This document shows, one piece after another, positions 1 to 8,707 of a DNA stretch of 64,000 nucleotides. The stretch comes from Acinetobacter haemolyticus (GTDB lineage Bacteria > Pseudomonadota > Gammaproteobacteria > Pseudomonadales > Moraxellaceae). Numbering within the stretch: the first letter of the stretch is position 1; every line of letters starts with the position of its first letter. A program made the position numbers and the translations under genes. A model generated the notes under the pieces. It was not told where the DNA came from and ran no database searches. It worked only from the letters and a program-made list of their open reading frames with translations. The stretch lies in contig NZ_OVCN01000003.1 in the NCBI RefSeq assembly GCF_900406815.1, positions 1 to 64,000 of the forward strand. The letters are read 5' to 3'.

Positions 1-207
1 ATAGTTAATGAAGTACATGATGTCCAATCAGCAAAAGCATCACCACCAATATGAGTAACACTATTCGGGATAGTTAATGAAGTACATGATGTCCAATCAG
101 CAAAAGCATCACCACCAATATGAGTAACACTATTCGGGATAGTTAATGAAGTACATGATGTCCAATCAGCAAAAGCATCACCACCAATATGAGTAATGGT
201 ATTGTTT
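1..207 (-). repeat. 69-bp tandem repeat array encoding 23-residue LRR units
   Basis: Units begin at positions 1, 70 and 139. The first two are identical over all 69 bases. The third is identical for 58 bases (139-196) and then diverges where the LRR domain begins. The period is 23 codons, so gain or loss of a unit keeps the frame. The array continues off the left edge, so the true copy number is unknown. Confidence 0.95.
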
Positions 208-1715
208 ATAATTAAAGATGTTCTACCTTCTCCTTGATTTTCAGCGTAACTATCAGGAATAGGATTACCAGTTATCTCTCTAATAGTTTCACCATTTAAC
301 ACATATTCAATATCCCAATCCTCAATAGGCACTTCTACATCAACTTCAAAGTTATTTGATCTCAACAGATCAATAATTGTTTCTATTGGAGTATCAATCG
401 ATGTTATCGGGTTTCCTTCGATTTCTAGTTGCCAGTCACCATCTATATCAATCCAATCAGTGATATTTAGGGCACCAACACAACTAATAACAGGCGGTTG
501 AGGCGTAGGCTTAGGTTTTCTGTCTTCGAATCCAACTTCACATACAATCTCAAGATTATTGAATCGAGTTAATTTACCATCTGTAATAACTGCTTGAGCT
601 GTTCTTTCACGCATAATTAACTCACCATCATCAGTGAAGATATTGTTATCTAACTGATATAGCTTGCCGTTGCGATAGTCACCCACGATGTGAGTATTGT
701 TGTAAAAGGCGTGGTGCTGTGACCGATGACGCTCATGCAAGCCTTGAGGGTTTGCGAAAGAGCGCTGATGCCAAAGACCAGTTGAAGCATCGTAGCAAAA
801 AGTCACATTGGCTGAAGGGAAGGAAATCACGTAGAAAACATGCCCTTCCATCTGATATGCATAAGCTGTGGCATCCGAAGTCTTGCTAAATGATGCAATT
901 TCTTCTTCAAGTGCATGCGTAGAGATGCGTTCTGGCACACCGCCAGCGCTCATCACAATCTGGCTTCCACCAAATTCACTCACACCAAGCCATATAACAC
1001 CCGTAGCGAGTGCAACAATACTGTCAGGCGCAAGACAACCAAAAGACATTGCTCCACCTGATAAGCGAGCATATGGGGCATTTGCCGATCCAGCTCCGTA
1101 GTAACGCTCTACACTTTGGGAGCCGAACAACCACAACTCTGATGAATTAAACTCTATGATAGCAGTCACATTGTCAGGCGTTGATTCAGCGGTAGCATAA
1201 GATAATGCATTCACATTAGTGCTGTACAAATCAGACCAGTGAAACTGTCCTGTGTTTGCTTTGTTGAAAACAAAACGACCATCCAAGAAAACAACATGAG
1301 TTGAACGTGGGATTGCCGAGCCAGATAGGCGCGTTAATGTTAGATTTTTCAAGTCAAGTGAATAGGTATAAGTACCATTTACAATAAGTGCAACTCGCCC
1401 ATTGTCCGCAGCTCGAACAGTACCTAATGCGCTAATTAAACCAACTTCAATCAGATCAAACTTATTGGCTTTACTGTGATACAGCTTATTGCCTATTACT
1501 ACTAGCAAAGCTCCGTTTGACAAAACATGCAGGCAACGCACAGCCGATGAAATGCCCTGAAATATCTTTTTTAAACCAGGTGTGGGCATTAACGCTGCAA
1601 CTCTGGAACCGTTGGGATATTCGATCGTTTGCGGGTACCAGTTAATACAATTCTGACAACTGATGCTTTGAGCTTGCATCTTATAAGCTGGTCCGACTAA
1701 GGGCAGTTTAATCAT
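1..1715 (-). CDS. P22 gp10-like tail hub protein with C-terminal BspA-type leucine-rich repeats (partial, runs off left edge)
   Basis: Starting from ATG at 1715 I translated this frame to the window edge and found no stop codon (about 571 codons seen). Residues 1 to about 395 look like the P22 gp10 family (packaged DNA stabilisation / tail hub): the opening MIKLPLVGPAYKMQ, then repeated beta-rich stretches including ELWLFGSQSVERYYGAG and FYVISFPSANVTFCYD. P22 gp10 is about 470 residues. Here, after a KPKPTPQPPV linker near residue 400, an unfamiliar acidic region of about 95 residues follows. The frame then enters 23-residue repeats containing IGGDAFADW, CTSLTIP and NSVTH, which match the BspA-type LRR_5 pattern. 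The start overlaps the gp4-like gene by 8 bp, as expected for a late tail operon. The hub assignment comes from family resemblance and gene order; the LRR part is read directly. Its function is unknown; host-surface binding is an inference. Confidence 0.8.
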   Translation of the reverse strand, partial: MIKLPLVGPAYKMQAQSISCQNCINWYPQTIEYPNGSRVAALMPTPGLKKIFQGISSAVRCLHVLSNGALLVVIGNKLYHSKANKFDLIEVGLISALGTVRAADNGRVALIVNGTYTYSLDLKNLTLTRLSGSAIPRSTHVVFLDGRFVFNKANTGQFHWSDLYSTNVNALSYATAESTPDNVTAIIEFNSSELWLFGSQSVERYYGAGSANAPYARLSGGAMSFGCLAPDSIVALATGVIWLGVSEFGGSQIVMSAGGVPERISTHALEEEIASFSKTSDATAYAYQMEGHVFYVISFPSANVTFCYDASTGLWHQRSFANPQGLHERHRSQHHAFYNNTHIVGDYRNGKLYQLDNNIFTDDGELIMRERTAQAVITDGKLTRFNNLEIVCEVGFEDRKPKPTPQPPVISCVGALNITDWIDIDGDWQLEIEGNPITSIDTPIETIIDLLRSNNFEVDVEVPIEDWDIEYVLNGETIREITGNPIPDSYAENQGEGRTSLIINNTITHIGGDAFADWTSCTSLTIPNSVTHIGGDAFADWTSCTSLTIPNSVTHIGGDAFADWTSCTSLT

Positions 1716-2325
1716 AGTAATGGCTACCTCGACTTATGCCCATTAGGACAGGATCTGGCTTAATTGGTGTTGGTGTTGACTGTGCACGATGCATAATTCG
1801 CATTGCTTGCTGATAATGTTGCTGCACATCAGGGGTAATCGGCAATTGATATTCGGGCGCAATCTCGATTGCTAAAGCGTATTTGATTGCTCGGTAATAC
1901 TCGTCAGGTACCACAATCTCATCGAGTGCTCGCAGTGGGAATTGAGGGCTACTTAGACTTTGAATAGTCAATAATCCTCTGGTACCAGAAGGCACATTCA
2001 GGAGATAGCCATTCGGCAGTTTGCTATATGTAATGCTATTTTTTGGCGTATTACGGGCAATATCTCGATAAATACGGATTTCTTCTTCTGCAAGTTTTGC
2101 ATCTTCGGAAATTAATCGCGCATCAATCTCATATTGACCACTACCGTTGAGCTGCACGACTACATCTTCAGATGAATAAACATAGTCACGTGAGCTAGAC
2201 CATTGCCCCAACATCAAATTTAATGCTGAAACTGCATCGTTTAATTCGGCATCTGTCATATTTTCGCCTGACGCTACGACGCCGATAACACGTGCTGAGG
2301 CGTGGACTAAATCACGTACTTTCAT
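1708..2325 (-). CDS. P22 gp4-like tail adaptor / DNA packaging protein
   Basis: A 205-residue protein opening MKVRDLVHASARVIGVVASG, followed by an alpha-helical LNDAVSALNLMLGQWSSS segment, as in the P22 gp4 tail accessory factor family. In P22, gp4 (166 residues) binds under the portal ring and bridges it to gp10. The gene lies exactly where gp4 should be, after portal, scaffold and coat and directly before the gp10-like hub, whose start it overlaps by 8 bp. Its start has a GAAGAA-type ribosome site a few bases upstream and lies 2 bp after the preceding stop. The protein is longer than P22 gp4, with a proline-rich tail (STPTPIKPDP). The function is inferred from family and gene order. Confidence 0.8.
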   Translation of the reverse strand: MKVRDLVHASARVIGVVASGENMTDAELNDAVSALNLMLGQWSSSRDYVYSSEDVVVQLNGSGQYEIDARLISEDAKLAEEEIRIYRDIARNTPKNSITYSKLPNGYLLNVPSGTRGLLTIQSLSSPQFPLRALDEIVVPDEYYRAIKYALAIEIAPEYQLPITPDVQQHYQQAMRIMHRAQSTPTPIKPDPVLMGISRGSHYYD

Positions 2326-2327
2326 TG

Positions 2328-2894
2328 TTATTCTTCCGTTTTAACTGGCTGAGTTAGCAAAGCGCGTAACGTATCCACATTGTCGCGTTGAAGGTATTTA
2401 ATGCCTTTTGCGTCCAGTGCTTCACGCAGTTCTTTTGCTGTCGCTTTGCTGTAGTCTGGTTCTACTGATTCAGTAGATGCACTCTGCATCACTGGTTCAA
2501 CTGTTGTGTCTTGAGGTGCTGGATCGCGCTGTAATGAATCAAGAGCCTCTTGAAGCTTTTTATTAGCTTCTTGCGCTTGGTGTAATTGACCTTTCAGATC
2601 ATCGTTTTCAGCCTTGAATTGATCGCGCTCTGTTTGAGCTACACTGAGTTGTAACTCTTTTTGAACTAAATCCTCACAGACAGAATCAAACTGCTCAACA
2701 GGAACAAAAGCATTCTTAAAATCTTCAGTTGATGCGCTGCCAACAGCGTTGTTTACTGGCTCTTCTTTTTCCAGATCGACAAAATTAACAAAACCTAATT
2801 CACGCAGTTCTGCTTCATGCTGCTCATTTCGTGCAGTCTTGTGTTTATGTGATTGAGCTGTACCGATATACAGCATCTTTGGATATTCACGCAT
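2328..2894 (-). CDS. hypothetical phage protein with coiled coil and C-terminal HeH/LEM-like motif
   Basis: I chose ATG 2894 because a GGAG lies 8 bases upstream; a longer TTG start at 2924 would fall inside the terminator hairpin. The 188-residue protein has a short N-terminal segment (YPKMLYIGTA), a heptad-like coiled coil around residues 70-125 rich in Gln, Glu and Lys, and a C-terminal helix-extended-helix-like stretch (ATAKELREALDAKGIKY) near residues 150-180. Similar small proteins with HeH/LEM or SAP-like ends often sit next to coat genes in tailed phages, sometimes as head or tail completion or capsid-associated factors. No specific function can be assigned. It sits just behind a strong terminator that follows the coat gene, so it is probably expressed at a lower level than the coat. 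Confidence 0.7.
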   Translation of the reverse strand: MREYPKMLYIGTAQSHKHKTARNEQHEAELRELGFVNFVDLEKEEPVNNAVGSASTEDFKNAFVPVEQFDSVCEDLVQKELQLSVAQTERDQFKAENDDLKGQLHQAQEANKKLQEALDSLQRDPAPQDTTVEPVMQSASTESVEPDYSKATAKELREALDAKGIKYLQRDNVDTLRALLTQPVKTEE

Positions 2895-2904
2895 TTCAAT
2901 ACTC

Positions 2905-2945
2905 CAAAAATGACGACTCCCCAATTAAGGGGCATTTGTCGTCAT
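2905..2945 (-). terminator. Rho-independent terminator after the coat gene
   Basis: Read on the minus strand, arms ATGACGAC and GTCGTCAT enclose a second pair CCCC/GGGG around an AATT-centred loop, and the hairpin is followed by five T. It lies between the coat stop (2966) and the GGAG of the next gene. It probably causes partial termination, giving a coat-rich transcript. Confidence 0.8.
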
Positions 2946-2965
2946 TTGTTTTGTTGTTTTGGTGG

Positions 2966-4195
2966 TTAGTCGATTCGACCTACACGCGCAGCATGATTAC
3001 CGCGAACCATAGTGAAACCGTAGAGCACATCAATACGTGTGCCCTCGTAATCACTCACCCAGTTGCCGCCTGTTTGCACACGCAATGCCATTGTTTCAGT
3101 GTTGAAGGTATAACCCTCACAGCCTGCAAGCACTTTTAAAGGTGCAAACGCAGCACTAAATGCATCTTTGGTATAACAAAGCGCCTGATCAATCACATCG
3201 TTATCGCCACCGATAAACGTTAAGCCAGCAGCGTTCGCAGGAGATGCAGAAACGTTGGCATTTGCTTGCTTGTCAGCACCAACCATATCAGGCGTAATTT
3301 CAGGGTAGATTTTCAAAGTTGCTGTAGCACCACCCGCAGTCACATCTTCAAGCACAACAAACTGCATAAGCTTGCCATACGATAAGCGTGTTAGTGGGTG
3401 AAGCATTTCAACACCTGGTAAACTAAACACCTGACCTGCTTTGATCACATCGCCATTGGTTAAACCGCCTACAGTCAAGAAGCCGCCTGTCTGCCCTGCA
3501 CCACTTACAGTGATACCTGTGGTTAAGCCGTTCTCTTGGCGGTAGATGTGCTCTGACTCGACAAAATCAAATCCACGTGCACGACCTACATAACCCTCTT
3601 TGTACTGCTTGGCAATCTCAGCATTAGGGTTAAATAAGGTGCCTGACGTATCAACAATGCCGTTAGTGAACTCAGATGAAAGCAGTGCAATACGACCAGC
3701 CGATGGAGTCAACGAGCGTGCCAGCATTTCACGTGCACGACCAAAGGGAGCCAAGGGTGTGGTTTCATTTGCACCAATCAAAGTACTGTTGTTTACAGTC
3801 ACAATCGCACGCTTTAACAAGTCAGCATCAACAGTTGTTGCAAGCGATTGAATAGCAGGCTTTAAAAAACGCTCTTTAAAATCAGTTAGGCTTAATGTTT
3901 GTTCTGCTGCACCAAACTCTAAAGAAACGTGTTTTTGAGTATCAACCTTTAAAATGCGTGTTGATTCCTTTGCGTTCAGATCAGCATCATCACCATTATA
4001 TTCTTTGCCGTCTGTTACAACCGGCACAGGTGGGATCTTGATCCGTACCTCTGAGCCAACTTTATAGCCAGCTTTGTCTTTATTGAACTCTTGCTCACGA
4101 CTGCGGTTAATTGACTTAATGAATACTGATTCTTCAATCAGCATTGCTGCCGCTTCTTTTGCTACAACGTTATGAGTTAAAACGGTATTTGACAT
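2966..4195 (-). CDS. P22 gp5-like major coat protein
   Basis: A 409-residue protein of the P22 coat protein family (HK97 fold; P22 gp5 is 430 residues). The N-terminal region (MSNTVLTHNVVAKEAAAMLI, then EESVFIKSINR) is the usual start of this family, where the first helix and the phrase on an old or new coat partner are conserved. The middle holds RAREMLARSLTPSAGRIALL and the C-terminus has DVLYGFTMVRGNHAARVGRID. It forms the icosahedral shell around the scaffold. It lies 12 bp after the scaffold gene and is followed by a strong terminator, consistent with high expression. An AAGG sits upstream of the ATG. The assignment rests on the family pattern and on the order portal, scaffold, coat. Confidence 0.9.
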   Translation of the reverse strand: MSNTVLTHNVVAKEAAAMLIEESVFIKSINRSREQEFNKDKAGYKVGSEVRIKIPPVPVVTDGKEYNGDDADLNAKESTRILKVDTQKHVSLEFGAAEQTLSLTDFKERFLKPAIQSLATTVDADLLKRAIVTVNNSTLIGANETTPLAPFGRAREMLARSLTPSAGRIALLSSEFTNGIVDTSGTLFNPNAEIAKQYKEGYVGRARGFDFVESEHIYRQENGLTTGITVSGAGQTGGFLTVGGLTNGDVIKAGQVFSLPGVEMLHPLTRLSYGKLMQFVVLEDVTAGGATATLKIYPEITPDMVGADKQANANVSASPANAAGLTFIGGDNDVIDQALCYTKDAFSAAFAPLKVLAGCEGYTFNTETMALRVQTGGNWVSDYEGTRIDVLYGFTMVRGNHAARVGRID

Positions 4196-4207
4196 ATTTT
4201 AATTACC

Positions 4208-5020
4208 TTATCTTAGGCCACGACTACGCAAAAAGTCCTCATCAGATCCGCTATGTGGATCTTTTTTAGAGCTTGTTCCGCCTTTTGCGGGATTGACTGG
4301 CGCAGGGGCATTCGGGATTTTTGGAGTTTTGGGATTGTTTTTAAGGGTTGCCCGGATTTCTCCAAGCTTCATTAGTTGCTGCGTTGGCGTCATATCAAGC
4401 AACTCAACAACATCAACAGGATCTTTGCCGATTTCATAAAGCACAGCAGGTGCAGCATCACCCAGTTCAAGCACAGCCATGCTCAACTGTTCCGGTAACT
4501 CACCACCACTGATTTGAACCAAAGAACCAACCACACGAAGGTAGTCAGGGTGGGCTTTTTGAAATTCAGCTTCAGCGACTTCTAGCTTCACAGCTTGGGC
4601 GTGTCGCAATTGCTCAGTGCGTTGTTGCTCTTGTTGATTTTGATAATCCTGCCGTACCTTATCTTCCTGATATTTGGATACAGCTTTCGCATACTCATCA
4701 ATAGAATCAAACTCATGCAACTGCGGCTCTTTAACAACCGACTGAGCCTGACTTGCATATTTTTGCTCTAATTCGTGAGCTTTACGAAGTGCCTCGTTTT
4801 TCTCCCAAGTCAGCTTCGCAATACGCTTATCAATCGCACTTTGCTTATGCGCGGCCTTTTCCTCCTCTGCCTTTTGGGCAGCGGCTTCGGCTTGCTGTTC
4901 TTCTGTTAATTCAACCTGACTGTTACCTTCCTCACCTTGCTGCTGTTCAACTTGTTGTTCAACCTCGCCAGGTGTTGAGGTTTGTTCGGTTGTTTCTGTT
5001 GTTTGCTCAATATTGTCCAT
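4208..5020 (-). CDS. P22 gp8-like scaffolding protein
   Basis: A highly charged, Gln/Glu-rich, mostly helical protein of about 270 residues lying between portal and coat, the position of P22 gp8. The N-terminal third is low-complexity (EQTTETTEQTSTPGEVEQQ), followed by long coiled-coil segments (KLTWEKNEALRKAHELEQKY). The C-terminus is basic (SEDEDFLRSRGLR-like, ending SRGLR), which suits the coat-binding helix-turn-helix of P22-type scaffolds. I prefer ATG 5020 because GGTGAG lies 7 bases upstream; a GTG at 5032 is also possible. Either start overlaps the end of the portal gene (5007), suggesting translational coupling. Scaffold directs procapsid assembly and leaves before or during packaging. 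Confidence 0.8.
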   Translation of the reverse strand: MDNIEQTTETTEQTSTPGEVEQQVEQQQGEEGNSQVELTEEQQAEAAAQKAEEEKAAHKQSAIDKRIAKLTWEKNEALRKAHELEQKYASQAQSVVKEPQLHEFDSIDEYAKAVSKYQEDKVRQDYQNQQEQQRTEQLRHAQAVKLEVAEAEFQKAHPDYLRVVGSLVQISGGELPEQLSMAVLELGDAAPAVLYEIGKDPVDVVELLDMTPTQQLMKLGEIRATLKNNPKTPKIPNAPAPVNPAKGGTSSKKDPHSGSDEDFLRSRGLR

Positions 5021-7256
5021 CGTTTTGCTCACCTATGCCTTGAAAACCGTCAAGTTCGGGGTTTTGTTCAACTACAGCCATGTTTTGCGCATCAATCCCA
5101 ATCTGACCGTCATCGGGTGCGTAATTTTGTTGCTGTGCCTGTTCTTCGAGCATCTGTTGTTGAATCATTTGCTGTTCTTCAGGCGTTAAAAAACCGCCTT
5201 GCGACGGTTCTTCTTGAAACTGTGTTTCTGGTGGTGGTTGATTCTGTATATCAGTATCAAGCCACTCTTGAGGCGGCTGCATGTTCTGCAGGATCATGTT
5301 GATTGCGCCCTTAAGCTCCTCAAGTTCAGCTTTAGCAACATTATTGATCTGAGCGACTGCAATCGTTGTTTCAGCTTTGAGCTGCTCAATTGCAAACTTA
5401 GCTTGTCGCTCTGCTTCTTTATCATCCGCTTGTGCTGTAGCCTCCTGTAGTGCCGCTTGGAGCTGCTGCATTTGTTGCTGATATTGCTGCAATACAGCCT
5501 GCATCTGCGGATCACCATCACCCTCTTGTGTTAAAGCAGGATCAAGTGATTTTTTGATACGCTCAACAATATCTTCGAGCATGTTGCCATCATCAAACGC
5601 TTTGAGTAACAAGTCTGGTGCTGCTTGTCCGATTTGCGGAACGAACTGCAGTAATTGAGTAAGTGCTTGCTTATTCTCTTGACGCTGACTGATAAAGCTT
5701 GGACCAGTTGACATGCGGATGTCGTAGCGACCAACTGTTAAGTTATTCAGGATGCCATCAATCACACCGTCAATCTGTTTTTCACCTTGTTGCACCACTG
5801 GAGCAGGCGCATTCAATTGCACACGCTCGGTTTTGTTATCTTCACCGGTAATGCGCTTAACCATTTGCACTGAATATGCCTTTTGATAAATTGCAATCAA
5901 AACACGCCCCACTTGAGCAAGTGACTTGTTCAAGTTGTCTGTGATATGAAAGTGACTTACATCAGCACGCTGTTGCAACAAGCCAATTGCTTTACCTGAC
6001 TGATTGTTGACATTTTGCCCCATTGCAGCAGGCTGCATATTGAGGATTTGCTCAATGCCCTGCTTAGCTCCTTCAGCAGCATTTAAAATGCCATTAAGCG
6101 TACTTAATGTTGGCAATGCTTGCGGTGGCGGTAATGGTTGACCCGCATCATCAGTCACATGATTGTATCGAATGACTTGATAAGCATTTGGATCTGCCCA
6201 TTCTGGGATGTCCTTTGTAGCCTCGATTGACACTAGATAACGCTGTTTAAGACCTTCTGCGATTTGTTGAGCTTCCGAGGATCTCCAAAAGTTATAAAGC
6301 TTTTGCGGATCTCGAGCGAAGTGAACCATTGAATATACATAGCGTTTTTCACCATCCCAAGTAACATCACCATACACTGGAATGATCGGCAGCATTGGAA
6401 CGATAAATTCACGATCCTCTAAAACTTTTGAGCCTGTCAGCTTGTACCACCAGCACTTTTCCTCGTAGCTTTCACGCTCTTTTGCAATCATCGCTTCATC
6501 TTGAGGTTTGTCATATGTTGTTGTGCCATCAATCAACAAATAAAGTGGTTTTGATTTGCGCTGTAATTCAAACATCTCAGCGACACAAACAGTTTTATCA
6601 TCATGATTGATCCAATCGCTATTTTCGTTTTCACTGTCAAAATCAGATGCAGCATCTTCACCGTATTGATCAATAATATCTGCACGCGGCAACCATGTTT
6701 TAATCACAATATACCGAGCGTCTGAGCCGTCGAGTTCTTTGCTTAATGGATCTATTGAGACAGAATCAGGATTGTGTATCGTTAGGATCTTAGGCTCTTG
6801 CTGAAAGCTATCTGGTGAAACGTAATCAACATGAATGCGAATAAAGCCCATGCCGCTATAAACAACGCCCTCTACAGCCGCATCATATGCATTATCAGCG
6901 CCACTTGTGATTTCTGTATCGCGTAGCAGCCCATTAAAGATTTTAGCAATCGTTGGATCCGCAATGTCATCTACAGGCTCAGCTTTGATTTGCTGACGAT
7001 TTAAGCGTGCATTATTGATTTGTTGTCTACAATATGTTCTGAGAACATTAAACGTTAAAGTTGGTACACCTTTATCCAATCGCTCTTTGCGCTCTGTTTC
7101 ACTCCACTGTGCTTTATCAACAGTAACAAACTGACGATCGTCTTTACCCATTTCATAAATAGGATTCCAGTAGTCCTCAGCCTCATCGCACATTTTGCGT
7201 ACACGCCCAAGAATGTCATCGTCGGTTTTATTTTCTTTTGCAATTTCATCTGTCAT
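5007..7256 (-). CDS. P22 gp1-like portal protein
   Basis: A 749-residue portal protein, close to the 725 residues of P22 gp1. The N-terminus (YWNPIYEMGKDDRQFVTVDKAQWSE, shown here in part) and the segment TLTFNVLRTYCRQQINNARLN match P22-type portals. A dodecamer forms the DNA entry channel at one vertex. The last 150 residues are strikingly glutamine-rich (QQYQQQMQQLQAALQEATAQ), in the region that forms the helical barrel and tail of P22-type portals. The gene overlaps the large terminase by 4 bp (ATGA) and the scaffold by 14 bp. Identity is supported by motif, length and order. Confidence 0.9.
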   Translation of the reverse strand: MTDEIAKENKTDDDILGRVRKMCDEAEDYWNPIYEMGKDDRQFVTVDKAQWSETERKERLDKGVPTLTFNVLRTYCRQQINNARLNRQQIKAEPVDDIADPTIAKIFNGLLRDTEITSGADNAYDAAVEGVVYSGMGFIRIHVDYVSPDSFQQEPKILTIHNPDSVSIDPLSKELDGSDARYIVIKTWLPRADIIDQYGEDAASDFDSENENSDWINHDDKTVCVAEMFELQRKSKPLYLLIDGTTTYDKPQDEAMIAKERESYEEKCWWYKLTGSKVLEDREFIVPMLPIIPVYGDVTWDGEKRYVYSMVHFARDPQKLYNFWRSSEAQQIAEGLKQRYLVSIEATKDIPEWADPNAYQVIRYNHVTDDAGQPLPPPQALPTLSTLNGILNAAEGAKQGIEQILNMQPAAMGQNVNNQSGKAIGLLQQRADVSHFHITDNLNKSLAQVGRVLIAIYQKAYSVQMVKRITGEDNKTERVQLNAPAPVVQQGEKQIDGVIDGILNNLTVGRYDIRMSTGPSFISQRQENKQALTQLLQFVPQIGQAAPDLLLKAFDDGNMLEDIVERIKKSLDPALTQEGDGDPQMQAVLQQYQQQMQQLQAALQEATAQADDKEAERQAKFAIEQLKAETTIAVAQINNVAKAELEELKGAINMILQNMQPPQEWLDTDIQNQPPPETQFQEEPSQGGFLTPEEQQMIQQQMLEEQAQQQNYAPDDGQIGIDAQNMAVVEQNPELDGFQGIGEQNDGQY

Positions 7257-8707
7257 GACAGTGTTGTCCTCATTGTGCGCGGTGGCGGTGGAGCTTTTGG
7301 TTTTTCTTTGCCTATAAAGCCTTTGCGTTTGGCAAATCTGCGCATCATGTACGCATATCTGACAGCATCAAGCACATCATCACCAGTTTTCACAATGTCG
7401 CCTCTTTCATTACGGTGATACTGTAGAAACTCATCAAAAAATGCTCTCAAGCCTCTAAATACTTTCCACTTACCCTTGCGCATTAGGTCAAGAATCTCAA
7501 ATAGACCAGCCTCAACCCCGTTTGATCCATCAGGCCATGTGGCATGCTCATTCAGCATATTAAAGCCAGCTTCTTTGTAGTAAGCCTTTTGCTGCTTTCC
7601 TGACCCTTTCTCGGTTTGTAGACCATCCAAAGGCCATGCTGTAGGCACATCTTTAGCCCATAACTTTGTTGCGCCCCAAGCCTCATCAGGTGACACTAGG
7701 CGCTGTTTCCATGCACGTGTCACATAGATAATCCCATTATCCAGATCAATAGCCAACTGAACCTGTGCTTGTGGATGATCCCAACCAAAGTCCATGCCGT
7801 CGATAATCATAAAATGATCAGGAATCTCGAACGGTTCGCATGTGATGTATTCCTCGCTCAAGTCATAAATTCGACCATGACCGAGCATTGGTATGCCTTT
7901 GGTACGCATTTCTTTTTGATGTGGTGGGATTGACGCAAGCATGGTTTTCTTAACTTCTTCGCTAATATGCGGGGCATCATCCCATCCCGCCCGAATCAAG
8001 TACTGCCCCTCGCTTGGCGTATCCATGAATTGAATTACCAGATCGGTTCGTCCATTCTCAGGAGTGAAGGTTAATATTCCTCTCCCACCATTGCCTTGAT
8101 CACCATTTGTTGTTCGGATCAAAACTTGAGGAAAAATTTGCTGATCTTTTGGCTCCTCGTCAATATGAAACCAATCAACCTTATCCCCCATTAGGGCATG
8201 TTGCCCTTGAGAATATGACCATAGCTGCACTTTTGATGTTTGGTACTGAACATCACCACCACCGCCATGACGAACATAAATAGATTGCATGGCATTCGGC
8301 GTGCCAATCATTGATTCATGGTCGAGAATGTACTCAGGTGGTATTAATCCACCTTGCCATTTATTTTCTATTCTTCTGCCAAAAATTGGAGCCTGTAATA
8401 AATCTCGGCACTTAACACCAGAATAACCAAGCAACCACAATAATGGAGCTTTATCAAACGTGTGGCCATCCCACCAATCAGGGTACTGTCCCATAGCGTG
8501 AATCGCATCAATATATGTGCCTGAAAATGTTTTCCCGATTTGGTTGGCAGCCATCAACATGACCTGAGTATGTGTTTTGGTTGCTCTAATCAATTCCTGC
8601 TGAAATGGATATAAAATATCGCCCATGTCTTTATAGCGATAGACTTCTAATCGACGCGCCTTTTCTTCCAGCAATGCTAAATACTCAAGCTTCTCCTCTC
8701 TTGTCAT
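7253..8707 (-). CDS. Terminase large subunit
   Basis: A 484-residue packaging ATPase-nuclease. A Walker A-like loop, AANQIGKT, lies at residues 53-60 and a Walker B (VDWFHIDEE) at 178-185. The nuclease domain begins with MIIDGMDFGWDHP (first catalytic Asp about 306) and ends with DDVLDAVRYAYMMRR, which carries the last metal-binding Asp. The protein cuts the concatemer and drives DNA into the procapsid through the portal. ATG 8707 is preceded by GGTGAT. It overlaps the small subunit by 23 bp and the portal by 4 bp. Confidence 0.93.
   Translation of the reverse strand: MTREEKLEYLALLEEKARRLEVYRYKDMGDILYPFQQELIRATKTHTQVMLMAANQIGKTFSGTYIDAIHAMGQYPDWWDGHTFDKAPLLWLLGYSGVKCRDLLQAPIFGRRIENKWQGGLIPPEYILDHESMIGTPNAMQSIYVRHGGGGDVQYQTSKVQLWSYSQGQHALMGDKVDWFHIDEEPKDQQIFPQVLIRTTNGDQGNGGRGILTFTPENGRTDLVIQFMDTPSEGQYLIRAGWDDAPHISEEVKKTMLASIPPHQKEMRTKGIPMLGHGRIYDLSEEYITCEPFEIPDHFMIIDGMDFGWDHPQAQVQLAIDLDNGIIYVTRAWKQRLVSPDEAWGATKLWAKDVPTAWPLDGLQTEKGSGKQQKAYYKEAGFNMLNEHATWPDGSNGVEAGLFEILDLMRKGKWKVFRGLRAFFDEFLQYHRNERGDIVKTGDDVLDAVRYAYMMRRFAKRKGFIGKEKPKAPPPPRTMRTTLS

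Noticed and set aside
1..207. Possible CRISPR array
   Set aside because: Units are directly abutting with no spacers, have a 69-bp period and are in frame within a protein gene encoding leucine-rich repeats.
868..1101. Plus-strand 77-codon frame
   Set aside because: It is antisense to the gp10-like gene, has no ribosome site and no family-like sequence.
2831..3139. Plus-strand 102-codon frame
   Set aside because: Antisense to the coat gene and the next gene, covering the terminator hairpin; no sensible protein.
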